Below are positions 36,688 through 52,874 of a stretch of 64,000 bases of DNA, piece by piece. The notes under the pieces are model-generated. The model had not been told where the DNA came from. It saw only the letters and a list, made by a program, of their open reading frames with translations, and did not search any database. Source of the stretch: Macrolepiota albuminosa. Lineage: Eukaryota; Basidiomycota; Agaricomycetes; Agaricales; Agaricaceae. The stretch lies in the NCBI GenBank assembly GCA_027475525.1, contig JAMWFC010000049.1:3518947-3582946 (forward strand). The letters are read 5' to 3'. Made by a program: the position numbers and the translations under genes. The first letter of the stretch is position 1. Every line of letters starts with the position of its first letter.

Positions 36688-37600
36688 TTATATCGAGAGA
36701 TTGGATTGACTAATGTGATCGAGTATAAACTGGAGTTGAACTGCGAGCGCTTCGCCCATGTAAACAGACGATCTAGGATTTAGCTCCTCTTCCAGCGCGT
36801 CTAGATGTTTCGATTTTGAACTCAATTCTTCCGGTGGAATGTCAAATGGTGACTCCGGCAGGTCAATGTAGTATAAGGGATCCAGACAGAATTTTTCAAC
36901 AAGTTCGATGCAATCAGGGTGTCTCACTGGAGCGTAACGCAGTCGAGAAAGGAGGAAATCGTAAGTTGTAGTGGGAAGGCGGAATGGGTCCTTGGAAGTG
37001 GGCAAAAGCGACATCGCCGCCTCGAATTCCCCTCATCGTGCTAAATTCTCTATGGCTGGCCTTTGAACGCGATATGCCAATTCCTGCAACCTGCGCAATC
37101 TTTTTTCGTTACGATCTCCTGTCTACTTTCCTCTCCTTCTGAGTTCACGTCGGCGATATAAGAGAAATCGGTATCGAGGAAAGCTTTGACAAAGCGAAGA
37201 CTAATAGGTGTGGGAGCAAAGCGCGCGACGAAAAATGGAGCGTCAGGACTTGAGAGAGAACTTGATAACAAGAGTCATGGTAGGCTTCAGGACCCGGAAG
37301 ACACACCGTCTCAACATCTTAATGCGTAAATTGGCTGCCCCACGATTCTCCCGCGCACAAGGAATCATACTAAGCCACAGAGAACATCTTGATAATTTGT
37401 CCTCCTCCGAAAGTTCACCTGAGGATAAGGCGGCTACAGCCGGACTTTATCATTTCCTGACAAAGTGCCCAAGCCGCTTCATACTGGTAGTCGCTTATGA
37501 GATCTGCGAGAGTCTGAAATGTTGAACAAGGATGCTCGCGTATGTCTAGGGCCACTTCGGCATAGTCACTTCCGAAAGTGGTTAAATCTTAGATCGACGT
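36688..37600 (-). pseudogene. Decayed host gene with PPR-like helical repeats
   Basis: Fragments in order on the minus strand: FGSDYAEVALDIREHP with LISDYQYEAAWALCQEMIKSG (about 37570-37440), LSSGELSEEDKLSRCSLW (about 37430), SPDAPFFVARFAPTPIS to FSYIAD (37271-37155), and LAYRVQRPAIENLAR, GEFEAAMSLLPTSK to the stop at 36688. A 60-odd-nt GTGAAC...GCAG intron would join the last two. The EAAWALCQEMIKSG and EFEAAMSLL phrases resemble pentatricopeptide helices, which bind organellar RNA, but that is tentative. An in-frame TGA (about 37035-37033) sits where Arg is expected, and other joins need frame changes, so it is scored as broken. Confidence 0.4.
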
Positions 37601-38554
37601 GTCGGAAACAACGGGTTCGGGTAGATGTGGTGCGTGTGCAAAAGTATCTCCAATAGCAATACGTCGATAATCACCAAAGATGAACGTGTGCCTGATGGCC
37701 GTGTTGCGAGATGGCCGTTTGGAGCTCCACTCAGGGGTGATTGATGATCTGGGACTCTGCTTCTGTGGAAGTCAGATTACGAGAGAAAGACATGGCCGTC
37801 ATGACACGCGACAGGGCGGGGAAGCAGTGCAAGTGGGAAATGGAATATACAAATGGGATGAATGCTATTGTTCGGTTTTGGTACATAGTGTAGGTAACCC
37901 ATGTCAGTGCTTTTTTGGCAGAGGTAGACTTCAGACTTTCCCTGTGGGAACGTTTGAAGAAACCTCGAACGATTTGTCCCATCTCTTCTAGTAAGCTTCA
38001 GATCTTGACGCTTTCGTGAAGGATTGCGGATTCATCGAGCAACGTGCTGTGCACATGAAACAAAGTCATCAACCTAATCGCCGAACGCCGGTGATTCACG
38101 GTGTTTTCGCGAGCTTGGATAGTGGGGTTGATCGACAACCATGCCGCAGTATAATAATACACTTCCTTCTCAAGAAGTGGTTGCAATTCTCGAAAGCGTT
38201 TTAGTCCCTCAAGATTTCACGCAAACGACCGATTTGTCTTATTACAAAGTCGAGTGAGAATCATAATATTGACACCTCGCCGTGATGCAGTGAGTCCATT
38301 ATGATGTACCAGTCGCGTCATTTCAGGTCATCCCGCGTACATCACCAGATAGGAAGGAATTTCTAGTTGGATCTGCCAAGATGGCAAGAACCAAGGTTAC
38401 GTTGGAAGATCGCGACCGATCGACGAGAAAAATCTCAGCGTAAAGTTATTGATGGCTTCTTGGTATCGCAAAACCGTCTAATTTGGAAGCAACTTGTGGA
38501 AATTGAAGAAGGTTAAATAGGGGTGATCTGCAGGTCTGTCTCGAGTTCCTAAAC
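37601..38554 (-). other. Possible further exons of the decayed gene, unassigned
   Basis: Minus-strand frames at 37731-37982 and 37998-38186 have coding-like composition (for example SAIRLMTLFHVHSTLLDES) and may be upstream exons of the PPR-like pseudogene or another broken gene. I could not link them by credible splice sites. The last 300 bp should contain the promoter of the TEA gene. Confidence 0.3.
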
Positions 38555-40108
38555 ATGTCTAGAGAATACCAATCAATCTTGCCCGTCCAATCGACCTTGC
38601 AGTATCAAGACACATTCCTCAGCAAAGCCTCGATCAAAAGCTTGTCTCGTAAATTTTCTCCGAAGGAAAATGTAGCTCATGCCAAGAGTCTCGTTGCAAC
38701 TGGCCGTCAATACTGGAAAACAACAGGATCTCAAGGAGAGGCTATCTGGCCTCCCCATATGTATGTTGAGTTAATTTTTTTTTGTTGTCATTTGCTCAAT
38801 TGTCGACGATACCAGAGAAATAGCTCTTCTAGAAGGTAAGAGAACAGCTGCGTTGGCGACGCCCCGTATTCATTCTCTACAGGCCTTGAGCTGTATCTGA
38901 AGTCGGACTCTTGGAAACCAATCCGGGACCATAGGTGCCCAATGAGAAATAAATTCATCAGCGAACACATCAAAAAAACAACTGGCGAGTTTCGAACACC
39001 CAGACAGATAAGTAGCCGTATCCAACAACTCAGAGACACATGCCCAGCGCAGTCCAGTATGACCTTCGGTCTTTACCTTATCCGTTTAGGCTGATGACGT
39101 CTAGTTGTTGATTTGATAACACCTTTCAAGCATGAAGCCACCCCTACTTCATACCCGCAACCTCCAAACCGCATGGCTCCCGGTCGGCCAGGGAATCCAT
39201 ATCCTCCCCCGCCGAAGCCTCGAGCAAGTACCCACTCTCATCAAGTTCATAATAGTCCATCGGAATATAAAGAAGGTCCGCCACTCAGTGCGGAGATAGC
39301 AGAACCAGTGCCTCTCAGACCCTCTGTGTCTCCGCTGATATTGACCGCGCCTTTATCGTACTCTTTAACTGGATCAAATTCGTCACAGCTCTATGGCTTG
39401 GAAAGCATGACGCCACAGAGCCCGATGCGTGACGGTGATTCCACATCACTTCAACGCGCGACCGAGCAATGCAGCGCGATGCAACTGCAGTGTAGGTCCC
39501 CGATACGTTGCGGCCTTGCTCCTTTTTACATTGTTGACGTCTTCCTTAACAATACAACGTCTTGCGTTCCTCTGGTTCCACTGGCTGCAATGAATGGTAT
39601 GGAACCCTTGGAGATCTCCTTGGCCTTTCAAAAAATGTTACTGGCGGATGGTTCCTTTAGTCTTGATATAGTGGTCCAACTGGTCTCGCCGTGTCCTCTC
39701 CTCGCTCGGACTGTCCTCTCGGTTTTTATCAGTGGATGCCAGACTTCGATCTATACTGAGGCTACGACCCTATTATGTAATTCTGTTCCCATCTGCGGTA
39801 CTGATTGGTTCTATACGGTCTCGCTTCTTCCTAACTTCTGGAATACTTTGAGTAGTGGCGCCGGTCAGTCAGTTGCTCATTGTCTCGTTCAGTCATTGAT
39901 ATTTATCTTTCTAGATCCCAGAGACTACATCATTAGACAAACGATTGTGCCCTTGTGTACTGAAGCCTTAGCGAAATTGAATCACTCTGCAGGAACATGT
40001 GATAAGCCCTCAATAATATATTACCGATTCTGTTCAATAGGCCCGTTATTCACTTTGCTTCATCTCGGCGCTCAATCTTATGCTCTGCACAATCCAGTGC
40101 GTTGTTAA
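38555..40108 (+). CDS. TEA/ATTS-domain transcription factor, TEC1/AbaA type (450 aa, 5 exons)
   Basis: Exons are 38555-38760, 38816-38835 (20-nt microexon), 38883-39056, 39105-39863 and 39915-40108; all introns (47-55 nt) obey GT-AG and the total is 1353 nt in frame. The TEA domain spans roughly residues 45-130: KTTGSQGEAIWPPHIE, then ALLEGLELY, RCPMRNKFISEHI, GEFRTPRQISSRIQQLRDTC. This is the MCAT/TCS-type DNA-binding fold of AbaA and Tec1, which control fungal morphogenesis. After it comes a Pro-rich linker (PYPPPPKPRA) and a long C-terminal region with a conserved-looking block (TEATTLLCNSVPICGTDWFY, SLLPNFWNTLSSG). No stops or frame errors. Intron 4 is a multiple of three, so retention would keep the frame. 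Start chosen as the first ATG of the open exon. Confidence 0.85.
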
Positions 40109-40570
40109 TCAGCATTTTATCTTGCTTCATTCTAAATCTTGGCTTAGCCTGATTGGCATGGGACATGTACTCCGCATTCTAGTCCTATCTCTGGCAGTGA
40201 CCTTTACTGACTAGTCCGTTTATCTCCTTTTGTAACAGACTCTGTATATCTCCTTTTGTATCGTCTGCTTCTGTCTCCGTTTCGAATAAGGAATGCTTCT
40301 TGATCCCTAGAACTTCCCGTCAGGAAACAGAAGATTGACACAACTGTCCGCAACAATGAAAGAAGCTTCGATAACATTAACGACTGTGTAGTAACCTTCC
40401 TTGGGACACTACAAAAAAACTTGAATTAAAAATTGAAGTATGAAAAATTTAAAATTCTAACTAGAGTCAAACTCTCATAAGTGATGACCCTTATTACCGA
40501 TAACCCCTTCAAACCGATGGGTTTTCAGCATCCACCGACTTGGTTCGCAGGGAAATTTGACAAACCTCCG
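40109..40570. other. 3' flank of the TEA gene, nothing else seen
   Basis: Likely 3' UTR and terminator region. It has AT-rich stretches near 40430-40460 but no further gene or repeat. Confidence 0.4.
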
Positions 40571-41750
40571 ATACTACCGTGCACCATGTGTATCAGGAAG
40601 GATTTCGCTCCACAAGTGTCGACTACCCTTCAGGGTCGGTCGACTACCTCCAGGGTCAGCTCAAAGAAGCTGAGCGGATCAGTAATTTCGGGGCGTGACA
40701 TCTGGCACCCCGTTACATTCGAAATGAGCATTATAACCCACCAGTAACTTATTATTTTGACCTGAATTTGCTCGGGGAGCACGTGACTGGCGCATGTGAC
40801 CAGTGCATGTGATTCGGGATCTCCCGGGCACATGATCAGGTTTAGTGTCAGAAAGCCGCCCTAAAGTTGAGGGGCTGCTTGAATATACGTCGCTTGCTTA
40901 CCAAGTTCTTTCATTTGTTGGAAGCTGTGCTACGTGCTTGCCGGCTAGCCCAGCGTGAGATAAGGTGGGTGACTTGCGTGGACGGTGATTCTTCCTTTTT
41001 AGGATGTATCTACTATTATGTATGAAGTGAAACTAGTTTTGTTTGATTTCCAACTTCTATCAAATTGCATGTGAGACCAGGTCATATGTTTAGTTTAGCG
41101 CATGTGACCCGGGATTTGTCGGGCACATGATCTCGTAAGTTTTCCACCATACTTACTAATAGATGCACGTGAGACCAATCCATGTCATCAGTACATGTGA
41201 CTCAGGATTTGCCGGCCACATGATCCTCGAGTCACCCGCCTTATCTCACGCTGGGCTAGCCGGCAAGCACGTAGCACAGCTTCCATCATACTCTGAAACC
41301 AGTACATGTGATCAGCACATGTAACTCGGAATTTGCCGGGCACATGATAGGTTTCAGCGTCAGAAAGCTGCCCTAAAGTTGAGGGGCTGCTTAAATATAC
41401 GTCACTTCCACCAAGTTCTCCGTATGTTTTTCTGTCATGCCATATCTTAACACTAGTAATTTGTCGTTGTATTAATACTTTTCGATAGTTAGATTGTTAG
41501 AATTGACTACATGCGCTGGTACATGCGCCAGTCTCACGTGCTCCCCAAGCAAATTCAGGTCAAAATAATAAGTCACGGTTACAGGTATAATGCTTATTTC
41601 GAATGTAACGGGGTGCCAGATGTCACTCTTCGAAATTACTGATCCGCTCAGCTTCTTTGAGCTGACCCTGGAGGTAGTCGACCGACCCTGAAGGGTAGCC
41701 AACACTTGCGAAACGAAATCCTACCTGATACACATGGTGCACGGTAGTAG
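40571..41750. repeat. Complex inverted repeat with LTR-start-like arms
   Basis: About 235 bp at 40571-40805 recurs inverted at 41510-41750. Each arm contains TGTAACGGGGTGCCAGATGT, a Ty3 LTR-like start (reverse in the left arm), and the word GCTCAAAGAAGCTGAGCGG. Between the arms a ~110-bp block (AAAGCCGCCCTAAAGTTGAG ...) occurs twice in direct orientation (about 40797-40910 and 41303-41420). A phrase like CATGTGACTCGGGATTTGCC followed by GGGCACATGAT occurs four times (near 40807, 41101, 41196, 41313). Confidence 0.7.
40918..41286. mobile_element. MITE-like foldback inside the complex repeat
   Basis: About 57 bp at the left (TTGGAAGCTGTGCTACGTGC ... GCGTGAGATAAGG) is repeated inverted at the right end (CCTTATCTCACGCTGGGCTA ...). 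The ~370-bp unit could fold into a stem with a 250-nt loop. It has no coding capacity. Confidence 0.6.
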
Positions 41751-42199
41751 ACAGAAGCCACTCGCCTTCACGCAGGCTTCTCGTGCAAATTATTATCCGA
41801 CTCGGGGGTCAGACCCTGTACTCCATCAGCACGCGGCACTGCAGCCTGAGGACCGCTCTCAGCGCCTCTGCGCGTCTGCTCCTTATGAACGAACCGTGCC
41901 TGCACTGAGCTTGGAGAACGTTGATAGATGCAGTGAGGTACGCGAAAGGATGACGGGGACAAGCCGGAAGAGAGCGCGGAGTGATCAATGCAGAACTAGG
42001 ATAGGTGAAGGGGCAAGTTGATCATGATGCTTTGATGCCTTGATCAAGTCGTGTTACTAAATTGTGGGACGCACAGAATCTTGCGGTCCACAGACAAACA
42101 GCGTGGACATCTCGTCTGGAGACTTGATCGGGCGTACAGAGGGTTCGCTTATTAGATGGTTCGAGTTTTCGGGCGACTTGCTTGTTAGATGAGGTATAC
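41751..42199. other. No gene supported
   Basis: A 95-codon plus-strand frame (41734-42021) is open but has no recognisable motif and partly overlaps the repeat arm. Nothing else seen. Confidence 0.4.
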
Positions 42200-42329
42200 T
42201 CAAGAGGAACGCAAAAAAAAATACAGGGGTAAATACAGGGGTACAAGGTTACAGAGCCCCCCCGCCACCTCCATACTATATTTGGTAATTCTGTGATTTA
42301 AACATACCATATATGGAGATTGTCGATGT

Positions 42330-43686
42330 ACCATATTTGGGAATATAAACTTACCACTTGCGAATGCGAAGAGGTAAGCAACCGAACAATTCCGGAGCCT
42401 CATTCCTGGTCCTCGTCCTTGTTCCATTCCTGGCCTCGTCCTGTTCATACTTTTCAAACTCTCTCTCGCCCACAGCTTCGCACTCTGCGCATCCTCCCGG
42501 GACTTCTTCTCATTCTCGTATGACTCTTTTAATTCGCTGAACGCCGTTTTCAGCGCCGCATAGCTAATTTCCTTGAGTAATCGTCTATGGTCGAAAGAGA
42601 GCGGCAAACCTTCCTCTTAGCTCATTCATGCCTCGCCTGCTCCTCCCTCTTTCGAATAGCTTTGTCCCGTTCCGCTCGAAGTATAGATATATCCTCTTTA
42701 CGTTTGGCGAGTTCTTCGAGCTTAGACCGAAGCTCTTCAGAGGCGGAGGAGTTTTCATGCTTGAGAGACTCGTGCGTCGTAAAGAGTGCATTCAACTGGG
42801 CAAGAAGGGATTTTGATCTACGACGCTGTGAGGAAATAACGGAGGTCATTTAGCGTAAATCTTCCACTTAGCATAGATCGGTGCATGTGTATGTGCTCCA
42901 ACCACAAAAGCAACGAGTGATAAGTGAACTGAGCTGAAAGTAAGCACGTACTTCCTCTGCAAGTTCCGCATTTGCTACGCGCACGCCCCTCAGCGCATTT
43001 ATCGCGACTACATCTACATCCACGTCCATACTCATGCGTGAACTATCATCTCTACCGTCTCCTTGCTCATCACCGCCACCAAAAGCCATCGAACTAGACG
43101 ACCTCGACCTTGAGCGGGGTCTCGGCCGAGGCAAAAGTGACGAAGGCCGCGAGTCTGGACCCTCGAGAGGAAGAGGTGGAGGCAACATCTGGCGCAGACG
43201 TGGTAAATTGATGCCAATTCCTAGACCATTGCCGCCGGTGCTAGATATATGCACTTGTTCAGGGGGAGGGGGAGATGGAGAAAAAGCTTTATCAGCTATA
43301 GCACCTTTGGATTAGGTGTAATTAGAGGAGGGAAATCCCAAAGACGTACACGACGGGGGCCCGTTTATGAGAGTGTGGACTGAGTCTTGTACCGGAACTG
43401 ACTTTGCCGAGTTCACTGTTGCGTTGAGAATACTGAAAAAAGGTTCCTGTTGTCGATTCACATTCGGCGTTGTTTGAATCGTATTCTGCATCCGACGTAA
43501 GCCAGGAAAGATAGGCTGAGCACCTGCATGTCCACTTCCGCGCGCCAGCCTAAAGGGGCTCGTTTTGTCGAGACCGACCCGATTCTCCTGCTGATCGAGA
43601 CTGTGCGTGAGCGAGAACAGCTTGGGCGGCGCTGTTGCCGGCGCCTTCAGGTCCTGTTGACTGAAAGTCATAGTCTGGTGATCCAT
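42330..43686 (-). CDS. Coiled-coil protein of unknown function (4 exons, 3' end uncertain)
   Basis: Exon 1 is 43686-43350 (Met-Asp-His-Gln start, disordered). Intron 1 has donor GTACGT and an AAAG acceptor (43349-43305). Exon 2 is 43304-42952 (Pro/Arg/Ser-rich, then NALRGVRVANAELAEE). Intron 2 runs 42951-42826. Exon 3 is 42825-42637 (LLAQLNALFTTHESLKHENS, EELRSKLEELAKRKEDISIL, heptad-like). Exon 4 from 42571 continues the coiled coil (LKTAFSELKESYENEKKSRE). Intron 3 appears to be GC-AG (CAG/GCGAGG ... CTCAAG), or else marks a frame change. After about 42400 the frame loses coding character, and it ends next to repeat-rich sequence, so the true C-terminus may be lost. No family recognised; a structural or cytoskeletal role would be a guess. 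Confidence 0.5.
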
Positions 43687-44070
43687 CAAGAAGTAATTTA
43701 ATCAAGAAAGTTGAATAACCAAGAAACAGCGGGCGAATGGTGGTGGTCAGGAAGAAAGAGCGTCTGACACGAAGACGCGTCGGTGCGTGTGTGTCACGGG
43801 ACGTGTCTCGTGACGTTTGAACCGAATTGCTCATGCGTCAACGCCACAAAGGGCCCACAGTTTCCGCCATTGGTTCGGCCTTTACGTGACGATTTACTGA
43901 GCTCGGTCGTTCTCGAATTCAAAAATAGTCATATCGAGTGAAGAGAATATCTTCTTATTAAGTGAGTTATTGAACCCTCTTCCATTATGCATTTGAGTTC
44001 TCCTATTGAAATGAGATAAGCTTCATTTTGTGCGATTGCCAAGTATCGAGACGGAACCAAGTTTCCACAA

Positions 44071-48060
<3,990 letters not shown>

Positions 48061-48532
48061 GTGAGATGAATTCTATGGTTGTAGCGCAATGTTCAATATG
48101 TACGTATCATCTCATTGAAACGATTTGATAATTAATATCTTGTTAAGGGCCATGTGGGACCACATAGATGGTGCTTACCTTCAAACAATCAGAGCATATG
48201 GTGACGATGATTATAGACGCATCGAACCCTTTGTAGAGCTAGGATGTCATTTGTTACGTTAAGTTGACGGCTTTGGAACGACCAGTAACAGACGTTACTG
48301 TAAACATTGCATCTCAAGATATGTTTCACCAACTGATGTAGCTTTGTTGCATTTGTTCTCTCATTCTACAATGCCATTTGTATCTGTCACTGCTTCGAAC
48401 ACTGAACCTTTGCCGACATATGTCAGAATTGCCTACGGGAGCGGACGACAAAAATAAGATATACAGGGGAAAGTAGTTTGAAAGAGGGTTACAGTGTGTG
48501 TCCGACTTCGTAAATCTTGCAAAGGCTCCTAT
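48061..48532. other. Tail-to-tail intergenic region
   Basis: It lies between the end of the ATPase pseudogene and the end of the monooxygenase pseudogene, which are convergent. No further gene recognised. Confidence 0.4.
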
Positions 48533-50740
48533 TCAATGAGAGACAGCTGTTTTAATCTGTATAGGAAGAGTGTCATAAAACACGTCCGCGCCTTTAGCTC
48601 TTTCCCGCAGAATCCCCCATTGTACCCACCAGTTGTCCGCCTCGTCTTCTGCATCATATCCAAACACATGCTTAACCTCGACCCAGTCCGGAAACTCTGC
48701 CTCCCCAATCGTCTCCAAGGCTCCCCTGCGCGCGTCACGTCTTTTTCGCATCCCATCATCGCGTCGTTGTTGTGCCTCGCCTTGTTCCATCAGCGTATAC
48801 ATAAGGGTACCTGCCTCCTGCATCCTCACGGAATCGCACCGCGGCTGCCGTAGCTCCTGGAACGCCCCCAGGAAGGTCGTTATTTGATCTACCTCGCGAA
48901 GATGTGAGAAGAGTTTTGCGAGGACTGTGGCGTCTTCTATAGCCATTGCTGCAGATTGTACAGATCCTGGCTCAGAGGACGTAGGATTTGAATAATGATC
49001 AACCAGGCCAGTCCTGCGAAACTCACAGGTAGGGGGTGCGCTGCCTCTCCAATCACGAGCAAGTTCCCGCTGTCATGTACCCATTCCTCCAGCTCCGGAT
49101 GTATCCACACGCCCGTACATGTCACTTCTGATGATAATCTACATAATGCCCTCAATCTGTCACAAAGTGATAAATGACCCTGTCTGTCAGATAAAATGGA
49201 CTGCAGCACTCACCCTGGTTCTGCTGTCGAGAGCAAAGGATCAAGACTTTCCGGTGGGATATGTTGGTCCCATCCATATTCAACATCAGTTGCAGGCCCG
49301 TATACAAACAAGCCAATTTCAGAACCATCTTTCTGTACATAATTTCAACAACCTTCGTACTCCGCGGTATGACAAAAAAAACGCACGAACGGGAAGCTGA
49401 AAGCGGAGTATCCCTGTCCAGACCAATTATACATCGTGGTCTGTAGAACATTAAAAACCAAAACATTATCCAAAGGAGACGGAGATCTTACATATTCCTG
49501 GCTATAAAGATGTGCCAGATCGGTATTTTTGATGATTGCTTCTCGCTGTATTGTCATACTGATGTTGTCATGAGTCTTCTGTTTGGAAAGCCTGCTGTGT
49601 GCATGACTGCCTGTACATATTCATTCGCTCCGTCGCGAGCTGCTCCTGCACAGGGCAAAGGAGACGTCGCGTAAGACCTGTCGGACCGTCCGCACCGACA
49701 ATGACGTCGGCTCGTAGCTGTTCCCCAGAATTCTCGAGGGTAACTGACGCAACATATTGCAGAAATAATATATTGATGATACAACGGTTTATTCAGCTGG
49801 ACTGAAGTTCGAAGTCAAAAGATGATACAGTAAGTAAGTAGGTAAGCAATTTACGCACCTGAAGTTCGAAGTCAAAAGATGATTCGAACTTCAGGCTGCG
49901 CACAGTATAAATAGCTAAAGGGTAGTAAAACATGTGTAAGTTTCGTAATGTGAGATATAAGATAAATGAATTGAAGTTAAACATACGGAACAACGTTCGT
50001 CATAATGACGCGTGCATAAAGACATTAGTGACACGCATGTGAGGTAGCTCTCCAAAGTTATACGTCACTTCCCTCGACAGTAACGGTCTGATTGACAGCA
50101 TCTATGGTGGACACTCTGGTCCCCAGACGCACAACAGCGCCACTGGAAACGGCGAGCTCGTAAAGCAAATGACGTAAGGCGGCGTGCTACGTCAAAAATC
50201 AACTCCAAATCTCAAGCTCGGAATTGAAGGACCCACTTGCGTATACAAAAATTCGCCTTGAGTGTCACGAAGTACTTCTTCGCCCTAACAGTGCGTGCCA
50301 AGTAGTTCTTTCATCTTGCGCGCGTGCAGTGAGACAAAGAAATTTAAATTAGTCCCATGGCTTACAGAGGAGGATGTCGACTTGATCTGTTTTGACGGCT
50401 ATCGAACCCACTTCGTCTTCAAGGCCCCAGTAGTACAGGATTTTAGAAAGATTTGGTGCAATTCGACACGGTCCACTTGATTCCTGCATCGAGGCGCGGC
50501 GTAAACATCTGCAGGCCTCAGTAACTGAATCGACTCACTCGTCTCTTGTTTAGTATAGTGGCATCGTCTTGCTCAAGGACGGTCACGCGGTGCCCGACAC
50601 GCCTGAGGGCCACAGCTATGAAAGTGAGAAATAGTTTGTTTGGAAAGAAACAAAAAAGATACAGTTCGTTACTCACCGCAAGCTAGTCCAGCTATGTCGC
50701 CACCAACGACTATAAAATCAATATTCAAAGCAGCTTGTTT
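48533..50740 (-). pseudogene. FAD-dependent aromatic-ring monooxygenase, broken and split by a solo LTR
   Basis: Exon 1 (about 50740-50682) has the Rossmann start IDFIVVGGDIAGLAC, where an Asp replaces a Gly of the GxGxxG fingerprint, then a GGTGAGT donor. The next piece reads VALRRVGHRVTVLEQ (about 50620-50575), then RIAPNLSKILYYWGLEDEV (about 50455). A middle exon reads DAVNQTVTLENSGEQLRADV with GADGPTG; it is interrupted between Thr and Thr-Leu by the LTR at 49745-50079. The second FAD motif is GEAAHPLP instead of the usual GDAAHP (about 49050). The C-terminus is MAIEDATVLAKLFSHLREV ... stop at 48533. Family members hydroxylate salicylate-like aromatics with NAD(P)H. No clean start codon, some broken joins and the insertion make it a pseudogene. 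Confidence 0.8.
49745..50079 (-). repeat. Solo copia-type LTR inside the monooxygenase gene
   Basis: Read on the minus strand it starts TGTCGAGGGAAG, as do the copia LTRs at 20563 and 25226, and ends TTGCGTCA. It carries the TGAAGTTCGA ... TCGAACTTCA motif. It is flanked by the 5-bp duplication GTAAC (49740-49744 and 50080-50084). Removing it and one duplication restores the surrounding codons without a gap. It contains a TATAAATA box. Internal sequence is diverged from the full-length copia LTRs, so it belongs to a related subfamily. Confidence 0.88.
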
Positions 50741-50850
50741 AGCCGTGACCTTAAACTAATAAGCCTACTTATTAGTGCCCTAGTCACCAAAGTTAGCGCC
50801 GCCTCGGCCTGACATACCTCTTTAAAAGTTATTATGAACGAATGAATTGC

Positions 50851-51838
50851 ACTTCGAGGTTGGACACGGAACAAAGACGTAACTGCAGATACAAGCACAT
50901 AACATTCAGCTGAGCCCCAAAGATAACTGACAAAGACAAACGTCAGCGGATATAACATCTCCAGCCTGGAACGACGTCTCTTGCCGGAATTGCCACACTT
51001 TCTCCGTTGCGGATGACGAGTGCAGTTGGTGAAGACAACTGTCGCAACGAATCCATCGTTTTCTCCACGCGATATTCTTGGAAAAAACCGACTCTTTCCA
51101 GTCAAATGCAATGAATTGAAAGAACAGAGTACAAAAGGATGTACTTACGTGGTGTTGAGTACAATAACAGCTGCAATAACACCACCTTAAATCCAATCTC
51201 TGACCCCAAAGATCAATGCTAATGCCGCAAGGAGAACAAGTGTTAGAGCGTTCGCTGTACCAGGCAATAATAAGATTAATCGAAAAGGGATTCAATTTGA
51301 ATGCACTCACCGAGCTGTTTTATGAGAACCTCTACAGCGGAGACGCTATCGTCTCCATTTAGGAGATTGGCGCCGCAAGTTTCTAGCCTTCCACCGGCTT
51401 CGTTCTTTGTGAGGCCATTAACTTGGTTAGTACCCAGCTGCTGAACGAGCTGATCTAGGCATTTCGAGAGAATTGTCTTTGTTATATATATTGTCTTAAA
51501 TCCATACTGTCGACACGTGCTTATCTGAATGACAAGCATTTTGTGGAAACTTGGTTCCGTCTCGATACTTGGCAATCGCACAAAATGAAGCTTATCTCAT
51601 TTCAATAGGAGAACTCAAATGCATAATGGAAGAGGGTTCAATAACTCACTTAATAAGAAGATATTCTCTTCACCCGATATGACTATTTTTGAATTCGAGA
51701 ATGATCGAGCTCAGTAAATCGTCACGTAAAGGCCGAACCAATGGCGGAAACTGTGGGCCCTTTGTGGCGTTGACGCATGAGCAATTCGGTTCAAACGTCA
51801 CGAGACACGTCCCGTGACACACGCGCACCGACGCGTCC
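50851..51838 (-). repeat. Right arm of ~987-bp inverted duplication (second copy of ENA 5' region)
   Basis: This is the reverse complement of 43774-44760 with very few changes. It includes the first exons of the ENA-type pseudogene and carries the same in-frame TAA after RDWI. The shared stop means the gene was already broken when it was duplicated. The arm stops abruptly in the ATPase actuator region (NLEV). Confidence 0.92.
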
Positions 51839-52874
51839 TGGGGCAAACTGACCGTTTGGTAGACGACCAGACGTACGCGTGATGCCCGCTAGAATAATAT
51901 GTCCTGCAGAGAGAGAAAGCCGAGTCCAGTGGACTGACGAGCTCTATGTGAGTGGGAAAAGGAACCAAGACGTGAGTACTAGACAGAACTGACGAGCTCT
52001 ATGTGAGTGAGGAAAAGGATGCAGGACAAGGACAAATGAAGCGTTGGAACAACTTATATACAGTAGAGAAACGATGAGGCAATTGTCGTCAATGCGACAA
52101 TGCGATGTGATCATAACGAGCGTATAGCACGATCGAGCACGGGTCGCGTCGTGACAGTCCGCAGAACGGAGGCACGGGAAGGATATGGAACGCGTTTCGA
52201 ACAGCTGAGTCACGGTTACATGTCCTCGGACATCTCTTTCTTGTATTACAATCCACGTATTACCTAGCGATAAGCGCTTTCTCTTACCCACCATCCCACT
52301 CCTACAATCACTACACGATAATCATTCTCTACCACACATACACACCGACATTATCTAATACCTTGATATCCTAAAGTTGTGTCATCTGCGGTCCCCTACT
52401 CTGCCGATGCCACACCCTCTGGTTCGCGTTTCCAAACGCGGGTCCGATACCCACACTAGACCTCAGTGTATCTGGATAGAGATAATGTATTCCCTTGTAC
52501 TACTTATACACTATTCATGAAGCGGACCTCAGGCTGTGTGAAACTTACATAGTTTTTGATCATCACAGTTTTGTCGTGGTGACGTCATAAGCATGGGTTC
52601 TCTCCCTGGCCAGTGCACTTCCAACTGCGATTGATGGCCTCACGGTGTTGTTGCAACGTAAAGAATCTTGTTCTATTGATATTGGCGTACTTTACATACC
52701 TTTTGATTGTATAGTGGGCTGCCATATATTACAATACAGCAGATGTAGTTCTTCCGAAGCTTACCCTGCTCTCGATCGTACGAAGTATCGCAAACGTCAT
52801 GCAGCGATGTGTTATGTCATCGGTCTGCTCTTGCATATTATATATGGCCATTTAAACTCTGATTTCTCTCAACA
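51839..52874. other. Intergenic, no gene supported
   Basis: A 21-bp phrase beginning CTGACGAGCTCTATGTGAGT occurs twice (near 51929 and 51988). No domain-bearing frame is seen. The last 200 bp may be the promoter of the next ORF. Confidence 0.4.
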
